Translations under genes and position numbers: made by a program
In this document: positions 10,380 to 20,937 of the stretch, in pieces
Layout of the letters: every line of letters begins with the position of its first letter
Position numbering within the stretch: position 1 is the stretch's first letter
NCBI GenBank assembly: GCA_905221605.1
Contig: CAJNDS010001391.1
Span: 322,501 to 386,500, forward strand
Source: Symbiodinium natans
Lineage: Eukaryota; Sar; Dinophyceae; Suessiales; Symbiodiniaceae
DNA length: 64,000 nt
Direction: 5' to 3'
The notes under the pieces: model-generated
Databases searched by the model: none
What the model was told of the DNA's origin: nothing
The model's input: only the letters and a program-made list of their open reading frames with translations

Positions 10380-11339
10380 ACCGGGCGCCAGATCCGCGGG
10401 CCCCATGAGCCAGGCGACAGCCTGGTTGACAGGGCCGTACAGCTGTGCGACTAAGACTGCCTGGCCTACTTCGAGTGGGCGGTCTGCGTGAGTCGCGAGC
10501 ATGAGTTGACATTTCGCGGAGGGATACCGGCCTCACTTTTTGATGCCCATGGCGCCCTACACCTCACCAAGCAAGACAAGGTCGCCCCCTGCGATGCCTC
10601 CAGCGAACTCTTGATCCGCTATTGGATCAAGCGGGGGTGCTGACGTACGATCTCCACGAGACCCTCATCGAGAAGCTCTTCCAGGCACGCCTTCAGACGC
10701 CCCCGCCGGGCTACGCCAAGGTTTCTCTGGCTCAATTGGAGCAGGCAGACAAGAAGTTCTTCTTGCTGCTCGGCGAGGCCCGGTCCGGCATCAAGACTAC
10801 GGCCACCGGTCGTCCTTGTGATGTGGGGTTCCCGCGCTGCATTGCCAACACCAAGTTCCTCACGCTTCTTCAGCCACGTCCCTTTGCTGTGTCTGGCTCT
10901 GATGGCCAAGGTCCCTTCCGAAAGCGCCGCCCTGAGTCAGCTGGGCGTCCGAAGAAGGGCCACGGAAAAGGCAAGTCGCGTTCAACATCCCGCTCCAAGC
11001 GATTTTGCACGGGTGCCGCAAGCCCTGCTTGCCCTTGGCTGCGTCGGCATGCACCCCAGCACCAAGCAGCGTTTCTGTTGTAGCTTTAATAACCTCAAGA
11101 AGTGCGAGCATTCCGCCGGCAACTCTCCTTGCCCCCGCGGGGCTCACGTCTGTGCTGTGAAAGGCTGCTTCCAGCCCAACCATGCGGCCGTCGATTGCCC
11201 CAAGCGTAAATCTTGACTCTTGACTATCTTCGGATGGTCACATGCAGACAGGTACGCACCTGGTGGCCGGGCCTTCGCAGTTCCCTGACCCGGAGGCCTT
11301 GGCCCAAGTTTTCCTTGCCGACCATGTTGTTACTGACGG

Positions 11340-11785
11340 GTCTGGAGAGCAGTCCGTGAAAACCAGTGCAAGCCTGTCAGATATGACCTTACTTCGCCTG
11401 ATCTGCTCTCGTCAGCGGCAACGCATCCCATGCTCTGTTGCTCCTGCCTCAGGCTGCCCAGGTGTGGGCGTGCTCTGTACCCCAAGGTGGAAGGCTGTGA
11501 GAGCTAGGATTAGCTCCGTCGAAGCCTTCTTAACAATGCACCCTGCCTTGGCCCATTTGCACATGCCACACGCTGCGTTAACGGCTTTGCATGTGAGCCT
11601 CGCCGCGGGTAGAGCAGGTGAATGCAAATTGCGCGTCGCTGGATTCTCAGCTGGTTCCGAGACGGGCGCAGCTGCGGTTATTGCTTGGCACGAGCCGGAC
11701 ACAGAGGCGGGCAAATTCTCTTTTTTCCCGTTCATCCCACTGATGAAGAGCGACCAACACTCCCCTGCAGGCGTTTTTTTTTTTT
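11340..11785 (+). pseudogene. Rearranged fragment of the hydrolase-like gene
   Basis: 11342-11694 on the plus strand matches the minus strand of 17880-18230: 'KPVRYDLT', an Ala/Leu-rich stretch, then 'GFSAGSETGAAAVIAWHE' at about 11641-11695 with the GXSXG motif intact. Immediately after GCCGGACACAGAGG, 11696-11773 matches 18276-18360 in the same (plus) orientation, so that part is inverted relative to the rest. The fragment ends where the T13 tract of an interspersed repeat begins. It is a broken, fold-back-rearranged second copy with several frameshifts. Confidence 0.65.
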
Positions 11786-12800
11786 TGGACTGACGCCCCT
11801 TTGCTACATCAGTAGCACAGTGGGCCGGTCTTGTTGGGCTCGACGTAAACGGGTGAAACGAAGTCAGCGCGCGCCAACCACCAAAAACACCACGCAACCC
11901 AAGAAACAAAGAAACAGAAGCAACAAAGCAAGCAAGGCGCTGAACTACTGGGTAACCCCACGTTAGTCTCGAAGTCGTTGAAGTTCCGGTGCAATCATAC
12001 AGCACAGAGCATGCGGGGAGTCGCAAATTGCGACACTGCCAGATTCTCAAAACCACCATCATGTAGCTACTGGTGCGACATCATTCGGCTCGAACCAAGG
12101 TCATCACTCGATAGTCAGGATCCCGTGCTTGTCGTCAAGAACAGATAACAGACCCGCATTGGCAAAGGGAAGACTTCCCAAAGGAGAGGAAAGACGTGCG
12201 TATGCCCCATGGTGGTCAGCCAGTGGGAACTTAACAGCAAGAACAATCAAGGCAAGACCGGCTCAGGGCACTCCATGGTGGTCAGCCAGTGGAGCAGTCC
12301 CAAGCGAAAGGTCCTTCTCTCACCCTGGCTTGCAGCTGCGCCCACGGCGTTGCCTGGACGAAAGCTGTGCAAACCACGGAGATCTTAGCGCTCTTGCAGG
12401 CTGCCAAAGTGATATGAGCCTGACATATCCTTGCCGACATACCTACTCCAACCTGGCGAGCTTTCGGGCTTGCGTGTGTGGCCTCCTCTTGGCTGGCTAA
12501 TAAGACTGTGCTTGTGCGCGGACATCTATCTAGGTCAGGTAGCCCGCAACCTGGGAGAGGCAGCACCGCCGCATTGGCCTCTCCAGAGTCGATATTCGGC
12601 CGTCAGGATCCCGTACCCGTCGTTCAGGACAGATAACAGACCCGCAGTGGCAAAGGCAGGTCAGACTTCCCAAAGGAGAGGAAAGACGTGCTTATGCTCT
12701 CGAAGACTGCAATCTGGTAAGCAATGGTCCCTCCAGAGCCCAAGCCAATAAGGTACGTCGGCAAGGAGATGTGAGGGCTCACGTCACTTTTGGCAGCCTG
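11774..12800 (-). mobile_element. Second, diverged copy of the A-tailed interspersed element
   Basis: On the minus strand this ends in A13 at 11774-11786. The sequence upstream tracks 2209-3045 with gaps: the TTGTTGGGCTCGAC block, GCCCCATGGTGGTCAGCCAG twice (12201-12300), and GGTACGTCGGCAAGGAGATG near 12751, matching 3001. It is inserted in the hydrolase-like fragment: the uninserted counterpart CCTGCAGGCG followed by TTAAG is seen at 18354-18364. No target-site duplication was found at the far end, so that end is truncated or rearranged. Confidence 0.6.
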
Positions 12801-13013
12801 CAAGAGCCATCTCCATGGTGTACACAGCTTTCGTTTAGGCGGCGCTGTCAGGTAGCATCCAGGCGGGCGGAGAGCCAGCCTGCCCCATAGGCGATGATGG
12901 CCCTTTAGAAGGCCAGCTTACTCCAGTGGGTGCATATTCTTCAGGCAGAAGTGCCCGCAACCTGGGAGAAGCAGCACCACCGCATTGGCCTCTCCAGAGT
13001 CGTCATTCGGCCG
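12542..13013. repeat. ~60-bp direct repeat pair 411 bp apart
   Basis: GCCCGCAACCTGGGAGA(G/A)G followed by CAGCACC(G/A)CCGCATTGG and CCTCTCCAGAGTCG occurs at 12542-12602 and again at 12953-13013 with few differences. It lies at the outer end of the interspersed-element copy and may mark an internal duplication. I see no gene between 12301 and 13048. Confidence 0.65.
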
Positions 13014-14547
13014 AGATACCACAAAGGGAAGGATCGCATTGCCATGACTCACTGTGAGCCGTCGTAGACCTTCAGATAAGATGCCGGGAACGTCTCAGGC
13101 AAATGAAGAAGGGTGTCTGCATTTGTATCAACGCGCCCGAATCCTGCAGCTGGTGCGGTAAGCCATTTTAAGAACTCTTCATCGGTCCTATATGCACGAA
13201 GCTGCTGGCAATGCGTCGTGAGATGATTCGAGTCACGCAGGCTCATGTAGGGTCTAGGCTTGACATTCTTCCCAAAGTGATGTCCTGTTTGGAGTGCACG
13301 CCACATGAGCCCACAGACCGATGTTGTTTTGCCCTGCATTGGGGGCGTATTGGCAGAGATGCTGGGATCGCGAGTGGTGCTGGGTTCGCTTGGCCCTCTC
13401 GGCTTGGATTTTGGCGGTTCCAGCGGCTCTTGAGAACCGTCGTGATCCTGTGCGAGGGGCCGACTTTCCTTGCGGACCTGGGCAATGGGCACCTGCCGAG
13501 CAGCGATGGGGGCCAAGCCAGGGGGAGGCACAGGGAGATCTGCGATAGGCTCTGCTGGTCCAGGTGGGTCCTTCGGGGGCTTGGCGCAAGGGGATCAAGA
13601 TGCATCGACGTCCCTGGCTCGCTCCGGAGACGCAGTACGTGGTGGCCGGGTTCTGGGGCTAGAAGGACGACGTACTCCCGGTGGTGGGTCCTTAATGTTG
13701 CCGCTACGGCGGGGAGGGACCGATGGGGTACAGCCTCCTCCCAACGCCAGATCGCCTCCATCAGCAGGAGTCGTCACACTAGTTTCCACAGAAGTAGAAC
13801 AAGCGGCCAACTGAGGGTCTGCGATGGTTGCTGCGTGCCAGGGTTCCGGCGCACCAGCTCGCCGGCCCTCCTGGGAGTGCCACAAGGGGTGCGGGACACA
13901 TCACGACTGGGACGGCGGGCTGACCGCAGCAGGAACAGAGCCCCGGGCAGCCTTGGGCCCAGGCCTGGTCCATGGCGTGGTCCATCTCCCGGCCCTGCCA
14001 TAGATTCGCCCGGGGCAGGAGATTGCTTTGGTGTTGGTGCAACCACTTCTGGGACAATCTCCTCATCGAGGCTGGTACTACCCGTGGGCACAGGGCTGTT
14101 TCCCGGAGAGTCCACATCAATCGCAGTGTCAGAATCAAATTTGCGCGTTCGAACGGGCAGGAGGCGAAGGCCTTGGGGGGCTTGCTGGATCCCGGCCTTA
14201 TGCTCAAAAGCCGGGTCCGTGTGCCGAGCAGGTCCGCGTTTGGGCGGCATCCTAATTTTCGTATCCCCTAGCAAATAGGTGAGGTATTTAGCCACCCCGT
14301 CCCCTTCCCGCACCGGTTGAAAGGGGACACAGTATACACTGCACTGGGCAAGGGCTCCAGGACGAAGCCACGCGCTTGCAGACTGGCGATCGTGCCAGAG
14401 TAGGAGTTGGACGTGTAGGAGGGAGATTCCCAGCCTTCGGTCCGAAGCGTTCGGTAAAGGACCTCGCGTGTCTCTCCCCACGTAGCCTTCAGTGCCCACG
14501 CCTGGTCCAGGGGTGGCGTACCGAAGAGGTCCAGCCCAACCTTGCGC

Positions 14548-16364
14548 TCAACGGGCAACACAATGCTGTCCCCCCGTGGCACAGGCCGCCATTTGGAAGC
14601 ATGCGCCTATTCCATCGGAGTAATGCGGCGCAACAAAGACCAGCGGCCCCAACCCCCTAGTGAAGGAGGAGGTGGCCCGGGCAAAGCCCGCCTCGCTGTT
14701 GAACAGGAAACCGGAGGCTCGACATGTGACGAAAACACAGACGCCATGAGTGGGGCCAGTGGAGCAGGCGGTGGTGATAGCGCTGAAGAAGCGCTTCAGA
14801 GACGCAATGTGTTTCATAAGGAAGGTTCTAAATGCTACAAGACTCCATGTGTTAGGCGGACCAGTCAACGGGAAGTCCTCCGCGGTTTGACATGCCTCCA
14901 TGAGGCTCATATGGTCTCCTCCGAGCTGCTCCGCCGGAACACTTTTTTGCAGCATGAACTTCATTTGGACCACAATTTTGGCATACTGGGAGACTAACCC
15001 AATGGGCGACCCCGGGTACACCTGGTGCCCAAAGGTAAGCACAATGTCCGCCAGCACCCTGCTGAGGTCATAGCTGCTGCCTAACTTGGTTTGGGTCTCA
15101 TCCTGGGCAGGCACCCGTACCCATCTACAGGTCTCCATCCACCTGCCAGCAGGGCTACGCAGAGGCCGCTCGAGCAGATGCTGCACCGTGGGACCTGGCG
15201 GCATGCGAAGGTAGGGAGTTCGGCTCCTCAGCTCGAAAATACAGGCCTCCGAATACCGACATGCATACAGGATGGCAGCAATCTCTGGGGGCAGGCGCAT
15301 GGAGGAGCAGAGCGAGAGATTGACGGCCGGTCCGACAATGGCCTTGAGCCCGGCGGCCTGCATGACCGTCTTGACGATACTCATGCAAAGGATCGACCCT
15401 AGCATGGAAACCGGTGAAAACAAGACATCGGAAAAGCCCGAGCTCGAGCTGGGCTTGCCCCAAGAAGGCATCTCGGATTGTCCCTTTTTCCACGGTCCTG
15501 CATTTTTGGCCGTCTGTCTGAGCAGTGCCGCGGGCAAGGTGGCCGGCGTATAAAGGTCCGCAGGGACCGCATTGAGGCCACAAGTCTTTTGCTCCAACAG
15601 TTCAGTGACATAGTGGTAGTTGGGTCGGGACCCTCCTGCGGGCTGTCTGTGATCACCGATCATGACGTCAAGTGCATGCTTGATGTGCGTCAGAATGGTA
15701 TTGGAGCCTGGTGTGCCCAGTTGCTGTGCTTCATCTCGGAGCAGCAGCTCCACATCCTTTAGGCGATTAATGAGCAACGAGTAAGGGAAGCTGAGCCGTG
15801 CCACGATCGTCCCGTGTGTCGTGGCTACAAGTAGCCCTCGATTCACATCATGCGCGTCGAAGGGGAGCTTGTAAGTGTCCTTCTCCTTGTTGCCCGGTAT
15901 GCGAGTGATGCGACTGCGAACAAAGTCATTGCTGGCTGACGTTAACCTATCCACCGTCTCGACATAGGCCCGGACCGACTCATTGCCATGAGCAGTGTAT
16001 AGGGTAAGTCGACTCGTCAGGCAAGCAACAGGGAGCGCGTTTTGCCACTGCCAGGTGCTCCAGTAATGAATACGGAGGTGCGATTTGCAGCCAAACCGTA
16101 GGAGCAAGCTCCCAGCAGCGCGGCAAGATGGCCATCAGCTCCCCAAAAGGTGTCGGCCAGACACGCCAGGAAGGTGGGGCCCACCGCGAGCGCAAAAATA
16201 CTTGCTCGATTCCGCGGGTCGTGTTCACTGCTCAACGAGTCAGGGGGCAGACGCAGACCCTCCGCGTGCCACAGCGCAGGAGTCCGGGCGTCCTCTTGGC
16301 TGGGCAGCGGAGCATCTGGTAGCGTCGCTAACAGTACACGCCGGTCAGTAGCTGCGGAGTCCAT
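14548..16364 (-). pseudogene. SF1 (Upf1-like) helicase region, frameshifted after Walker A
   Basis: The frame 16017-16364 ends just after a P-loop at 16038-16073, 'VFITGAPGSGKT'. The following frame 14548-16107 carries the rest: a DEAQ box (R-D-E-A-Q-Q, 15721-15738), motif III-like G-D-H-R-Q (15643-15657), a later 'IGLVSQYAKIVVQ' resembling the Upf1 C-terminal RecA domain and a weak motif VI-like 'RATSSFTRG' near the end. The frame switch between 16017 and 16040 separates Walker A from Walker B. ATP-driven nucleic-acid unwinding is the family role; this copy could only work if the frameshift is a sequencing error. Confidence 0.6.
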
Positions 16365-17428
16365 TCCTTGCCATAAGTTTGCTCCTCAGCCAGCCAATTT
16401 GTGAGGAAGGTATTCAAGGGAGTCGTGGACCCTGGGCCTCCGGCTGGCGACGGTTGGTTAGTTTGCGTTTCATGCTTACCCCTGAACACTTGGCAAACCT
16501 CCGGATGAATCAACTGGGCCCACAAATCGTGCCAATGCCCTTTAACAACCAATCCGATGATCAGAACAAGCACAAGGTCCGTGAGAAAACCCGGTAGCCA
16601 GTGTGGCTGCCGAATGGCATCAAGAGGCGAGTCTTCCATCGGAATTCCTAATGCGACATGCTGCCGCTCCTTGGGCATGTGCAGCAGTGCATCCCAAAGC
16701 GGGGTGGAAGCTCCACCGGGCAGCACCTCGAGCTGGCTAACTCTTGGTAGTGTGTGTTGATTCACGAAATGGCTGTGTTGCTCATCTGTCAGGAGCAGGG
16801 CAATGGTGAGATTGACTGGCTGCATTGCTTTGCTCTCGCCCGGGCCGGTGCGGAGCTTTTTTAGGGGATAGGAGCTCAATGAACACACCGGGGTATGCCA
16901 CATCCCCGCCACCCTCTCGCAGGGTAACCAGCAAGGCAGTACCTTTGGCGGGGACTTTGCCAGCAACCGCAAACCAAAGTCTACTCCATTCAGGGACATC
17001 AATTAACTCAGGGGTGAGAAGGATGACTGACGCCTTTGGACAGACTCGGTGAAGCAGGCAGATCGGCCAGGTATGATTGCCTGGCTTGACCGCCACAGGT
17101 GTGCCGGCACGCTTTACTGCTGCTTGCTCTGGGTAGTGGTATTGCTCCGAAGGCTCCTCCTCAATTTCTGCTTCAGAGGCCATGGCTAAGAACTGGTAGC
17201 CCAGCATGTCAACTAGGCGCTCAAGTGGCAGGTGAGGGAGCCACATGTCCAGCACAAGTTTCATCGTGGGGCCCAGCTCATGATACGGTAGTGGCAGGTC
17301 CGTCAGGTACGGCTTTGCTTCTGGCAAGAGGACTTTGATGCATTCACTTCGTAGGTTTGCGATACCCCGATTCGAGGCAGGGGGCAGCCGGAGAAATTTC
17401 TCCATGTCGGGGCGAGTTATCAGTCGTC

Positions 17429-18322
17429 CTAGTACTGATTTGACGAATGCTTGGGAAGCTGGACAGAGCCGCAGGCGACACCCATTAAAGATGCTCGGAC
17501 TGCGCGATCAAGCCGAGGGTCAGCCAAGCCGCAGATCTTTCGAGTAAGGTCTTTATGCACATAGTCCCCCGGCGTAAGTTGGAAGAGCTCCTCACTTTCG
17601 ACGAAGTGGCCATAAGAGTGCCCACCATTGCCGAGTGCATCAGACCCGGAGAAATAGTATAGACGTGCTCCCTCGCAGATCGCTTGCTCTCTTGCTGCCA
17701 AACTGGGCCGGAAGATGCAGAGCTGGTCACTCTCATGGTGAACAAGGCTAACAGCATGCCGCAATTCCGAGGTAAGAATATAACGCAACATGGCTCGTGG
17801 CATGGCTATTCCGCTCAAGCGTGCGTCGATGGGGACAAAGTCACCCTTGCATTGGGGAAGTTGTTGACGCTCGTGCCAAGCAATAACCGCAGCTGCGCCC
17901 GTATAGGAACCAGCTGAGAATCCAGCGACGCGCAATTTGCATTCACCTGCACTACCCGCGGCGAGGCTCACATGCAAAGCCGTTAACGCAGCAGTGTGTG
18001 GCATGTGCAAATGGGCCAAGGCAGGGTGCATTGTTAAGGAAGTAATCCTAGCTCTCACAGCAGCAGGCAATCCACATCCTTCCACCTTGGGGTATAGAGC
18101 ACGCGCCCACACCTGGGCAGCCTGAGGCAGGAGCAGCAGAGCGTGGGATGCGTTGCCGCTGGACGAGAGCAGCAGCGGGCGATGAGTGAGGTCGTATCTG
18201 ACAGGCTTACCCTGGTTTTCACGGACTGCCTCCATCTCCAGGCCCGTCAGTGCATAAGAGTTGGCGGTGTGGATGATACTGCCGGACACAGAGGGGGGCG
18301 TATTCTTTTTCTTCCCGTTCAT
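17429..18322 (-). pseudogene. GXSXG hydrolase-like region of the long broken ORF
   Basis: An open frame of 297 codons. Its central part has 'LRVAGFSAGSYTGAAAVIAW' (motif G-F-S-A-G at about 17909-17923), flanked by hydrophobic strands in the pattern of an alpha/beta-hydrolase nucleophile elbow. Candidate downstream acid and histidine residues exist (for example 'YYFSGSDALGNGGHSYGHF', about 17600-17660), but I cannot assign a triad. A rearranged second copy at 11340-11700 keeps GXSXG, which supports its importance. Substrate unknown. The first ~15 codons overlap the preceding frame and are probably not used. Confidence 0.45.
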
Positions 18323-19294
18323 CCCACTGATGAAGAGCGACCGACACTCCCCCTGCAGGCGTTAAGTAAGGCTTTGGGGGCGGGGACTGGAAAGCAGGAA
18401 AGGCGAAGGCTGCAAGGGCTTGCTGCACCCGCAGGGCTAGTCCGTCGTCCCAGTATTGGCTAAGGCCCAAAGGCGTGGCCTTAGTATCTTCCACAAAGAG
18501 AGTCCAGGGCAAATCCACCTGTGCAAACCATGCATGCGAGGCAGCCAGCATGGCTAGCTGCCCTTTCGGGGTGTTAGGCCGACTGCGCCATTTCGGGGTG
18601 GCTTTGCAAGAGGACAAGACCTCTTTTTTCCAATACATGAGAACCCCAGGGAAAAGTTGGAGCCTCACTGGCCCGCTGCCCTGTTTTCCTACCGAAGCCC
18701 ACAGAGGGACGGTGGTACCATTGCCCCAGATGGACTCGGGCAGGGTGGGCAGCCGGTTCACGTTCCCCCAGAGCTGCAAGATACTTTTCCCTTTGGCGCC
18801 ATATCCGTGCACAAACGGGGGGGGCATAACCTCCGCATAACGATTGGCCATGAACAAGTCGGGACCAGGGAGGATCGCCAATCGGGAATGAGAGCTGCCA
18901 TATGGCACTGGTGCTTCACTCAGTTGGGTCATAAACTGCTTGCGCGCCCCCTTCCCTGACCCTTCTTCAAGGCGCTAGAGGCCCGACCTTTCCGTGAGAG
19001 GCGCGAAGCCCTTCCGCTCACGCTGGCTTTCTTAGCATCCCCGGAGACTAGCGCTTGTTTGCGGTTGGGGCTGGGGCTGGAAGTTGGGAGGACCTCCGGG
19101 GCGGCACTAAGATCCTCGGTTGAGGGTTCGATGAGCACCCCCTTCTTCCCCCCGCCGCGGCGCCAGTGCGACAGTGCCTTGGGTTTTGATGCTATATGTG
19201 TTACATCCGCAGCTAGGAGGGTCTGCCACGCGCAGTCTTCACATCGATGCAATTTTTGTAGAGCTGCGTGGGAAGTTTTCATATCGAAGTACAA

Positions 19295-20297
19295 GCTTCA
19301 GCTGCACATCGCCGCAGCAAAGTCAATTGGTGTAGCATGTTACAACCTGGCTTTGGAATGTACTGGGCAAACTCGTATTCGCTGTGCTGCTGTTCTGGTT
19401 TTTACTTCTTGGCTGTTACTGCGTTCCATACATTTTCTGGAACATGCCAGACAGGTAGTAGTATTCCCTCGCGTCGAGTGTTTACTCTTTGGATTTACGT
19501 GCGGCATTAGCGGATAGAGGAGCGTATTGCGCCCTACATGCTGGACACGATGCAGCATCCATTGCCAATATGCTGATCCAGCCGATCTCTTCGAGGATGC
19601 GTTTTTTTTTTTTCCGGGGGATAGTATCTTCCACGCAGTTATTCGATTCAGCTTTTTTTGGATTGCATGTGCATTTCGGTAGCTTCATTTTGACTAACAG
19701 CATGTTGCACCAACATTGCAGGGACATCTCCACAGGCAGATGCGATTTGCCACACTGTCAGGAAGTTGCGTGGCAGGTGTCGTCGCAATACCTGTTCTGC
19801 TGGATGCGCATGTGGCAGGAACCGCCCTGATAGGCCATATCCTTATCAGTCAGGAAGGCTTCCTTGTAGTCTGCGTGTTTTGGCTATTGTTGCCGGTAAG
19901 CGACGCCCTCTGCGACCGATCCGCACTTCTTTTCCTTCTGCAGCCGGATACAGCATTGTTATAGGTCTTTGGTGCCTGGATGTAGGACCTGCATGCTGGA
20001 TTAAGCAGGGTAGTAACTGCCTGCGAGACTACAGATAGGGTGCTTTCATGTGAAGTTCCAGGATGCAGACTTCGCCTTGCGCCTACTCATGCATGTGCTT
20101 TTCACCTACACGTGAGAAATGGTGTTGGCACTGCACTACAGATGGGGTGCTTTCATGTGAAGTTCCAGGATGCAGACTTGCGGGAGTGGCGCCTGCTAGC
20201 ATTGCGGGATGACATTGGTGTGATGAATATTGCTGACTCCTGCTTGGTGGACATGCAGGACCCTCTCAATTGAACCTCCATAACCACATCGCATGAT
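19295..20297. other. Region between divergent ORFs, no clear gene
   Basis: Short plus-strand frames (19489-19830, 19716-19964, 20040-20273) could be decayed upstream parts of the glycosyltransferase ORF or its promoter region. The only structure I see is a 44-bp duplication (20029 and 20136). A pyrimidine-rich tract and T/A-rich DNA follow at 20670-20820. Confidence 0.35.
20029..20179. repeat. 44-bp direct repeat, 107 bp apart
   Basis: CTACAGAT(A/G)GGGTGCTTTC followed by ATGTGAAGTTCCAGGATGC and AGACTT is at 20029-20072 and 20136-20179 with a single mismatch. The intervening DNA is unique. It looks like a recent short segmental duplication. Confidence 0.8.
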
Positions 20298-20603
20298 ATG
20301 CCTGAGGTGGTGCCATCGGAGGTGGTTTGCGAGAAGGTTCTGGAAGACAATACTCTGAAATGGCAGTTCCTAGGAGTATCTCAAGCGTTCTTGGATGCTT
20401 TCAGCATGGGAAAGCAACGTGGCAGGGCCACGGACTTTTCACCCGATAGTCCGGTACTTCATGTGCCAGATGATTTAGTACTGCAAATGCTTGACACATT
20501 CCGATGCCAGCACCAGCAGCTTCTAGAGGTTGCTTTGGCTCAAACAGAACATTGGACCGTCAGCGCAGTACTGTTGACGTATGGTTCTCAGGGCGTGACG
20601 TGA
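20298..20603 (+). CDS. Hypothetical ORF upstream of the glycosyltransferase
   Basis: 101 codons starting 'MPEVVPSEVVCEKVLEDNTL', with balanced composition and hydrophobic periodicity suggesting a folded helical protein. It is not recognised. It may be a separate gene, an exon, or a frameshifted upstream part of the 20938 ORF; between them lies a T-rich tract (20670-20720) that could be an acceptor polypyrimidine run. Confidence 0.3.
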   Translation: MPEVVPSEVVCEKVLEDNTLKWQFLGVSQAFLDAFSMGKQRGRATDFSPDSPVLHVPDDLVLQMLDTFRCQHQQLLEVALAQTEHWTVSAVLLTYGSQGVT

Positions 20604-20937
20604 CTCAGGCTCGACCGCAACACACCGAGCGGGTCTATGCCAGAAAAAGATTCGGTGTCAACTTGGTGAGCCACTTTTTTTTTTTTTTTTTTATTTTTAT
20701 ATTTTATTTTTCTCCTCTATCGCGGCCTCAATTTGTTTCGCTTTTGAGCGTCATTCCAGCTTGTCAAGGCCCATTGGATGGGCGCCTTTCTCATTAATTT
20801 TTTCTTTTTCTTTCTCCATTTCAGCTCCACATCAATTGGCTTCTGACTCCTTTTTGTTTTCTTGGCTCAATCACTCGGTATGCTGCCCTTTGCAGAAAGG
20901 TAATCCCAATTGTCGATGAGTCTGCGTTGTGCTCACC

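Larger units (their letters stand above)
6969..11216 (+). pseudogene. Gag-like retroelement ORF relic interrupted by a 3.1-kb insertion
   Basis: The frame starts with ATG at 6969 ('MAVADSTAVFKARALACGL'), runs to 7293 and resumes at 10380. Across the gap the codons ...CAG CGC ATT | ACC GGG CGC CAG... read on as QQQRI|TGRQIRG. The downstream part has 'EWAVCVSREHEL', then 'LTYDLHETLIEKLFQARLQT' (10638-10697) and 'LEQADKKFFLLLGEARSGIK', a basic stretch, and a C-terminal Cys/His cluster 'CVGMHPSTKQRFCCSFNN ... CPRGAHVCAVKGCF' ending with stop at 11214-11216. I recall this arrangement (N-terminal domain, basic linker, C3H-like finger) from a repeated dinoflagellate ORF family, probably a retroelement gag. 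A stop near 10455 and frameshifts show it is dead. Confidence 0.6.
13049..19294 (-). pseudogene. Long broken ORF: GXSXG hydrolase-like plus SF1 helicase-like regions
   Basis: Minus-strand open frames follow one another almost without gaps: 18929-19294, 18219-18932, 17429-18322, 16782-17405, 16328-17002, 16017-16364, 14548-16107, 14268-14582, 13774-14499 and 13049-13531. Together they would encode roughly 2,000 residues. The order is a basic N-terminal part, a central region with a nucleophile-elbow motif, a hydrophobic segment (around 16530-16600), an SF1 helicase-like region and a Pro/Ser-rich acidic tail. Several frame changes fall at homopolymers (G5 near 18947, G6 near 18296, T6 near 16856, C6 near 14570), so some may be assembly errors; others do not, and decay is also plausible. 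The chain resembles helicase-bearing ORFs I recall as repeated in dinoflagellate genomes. It points away from the plus-strand glycosyltransferase ORF, about 1.6 kb apart. Confidence 0.55.
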
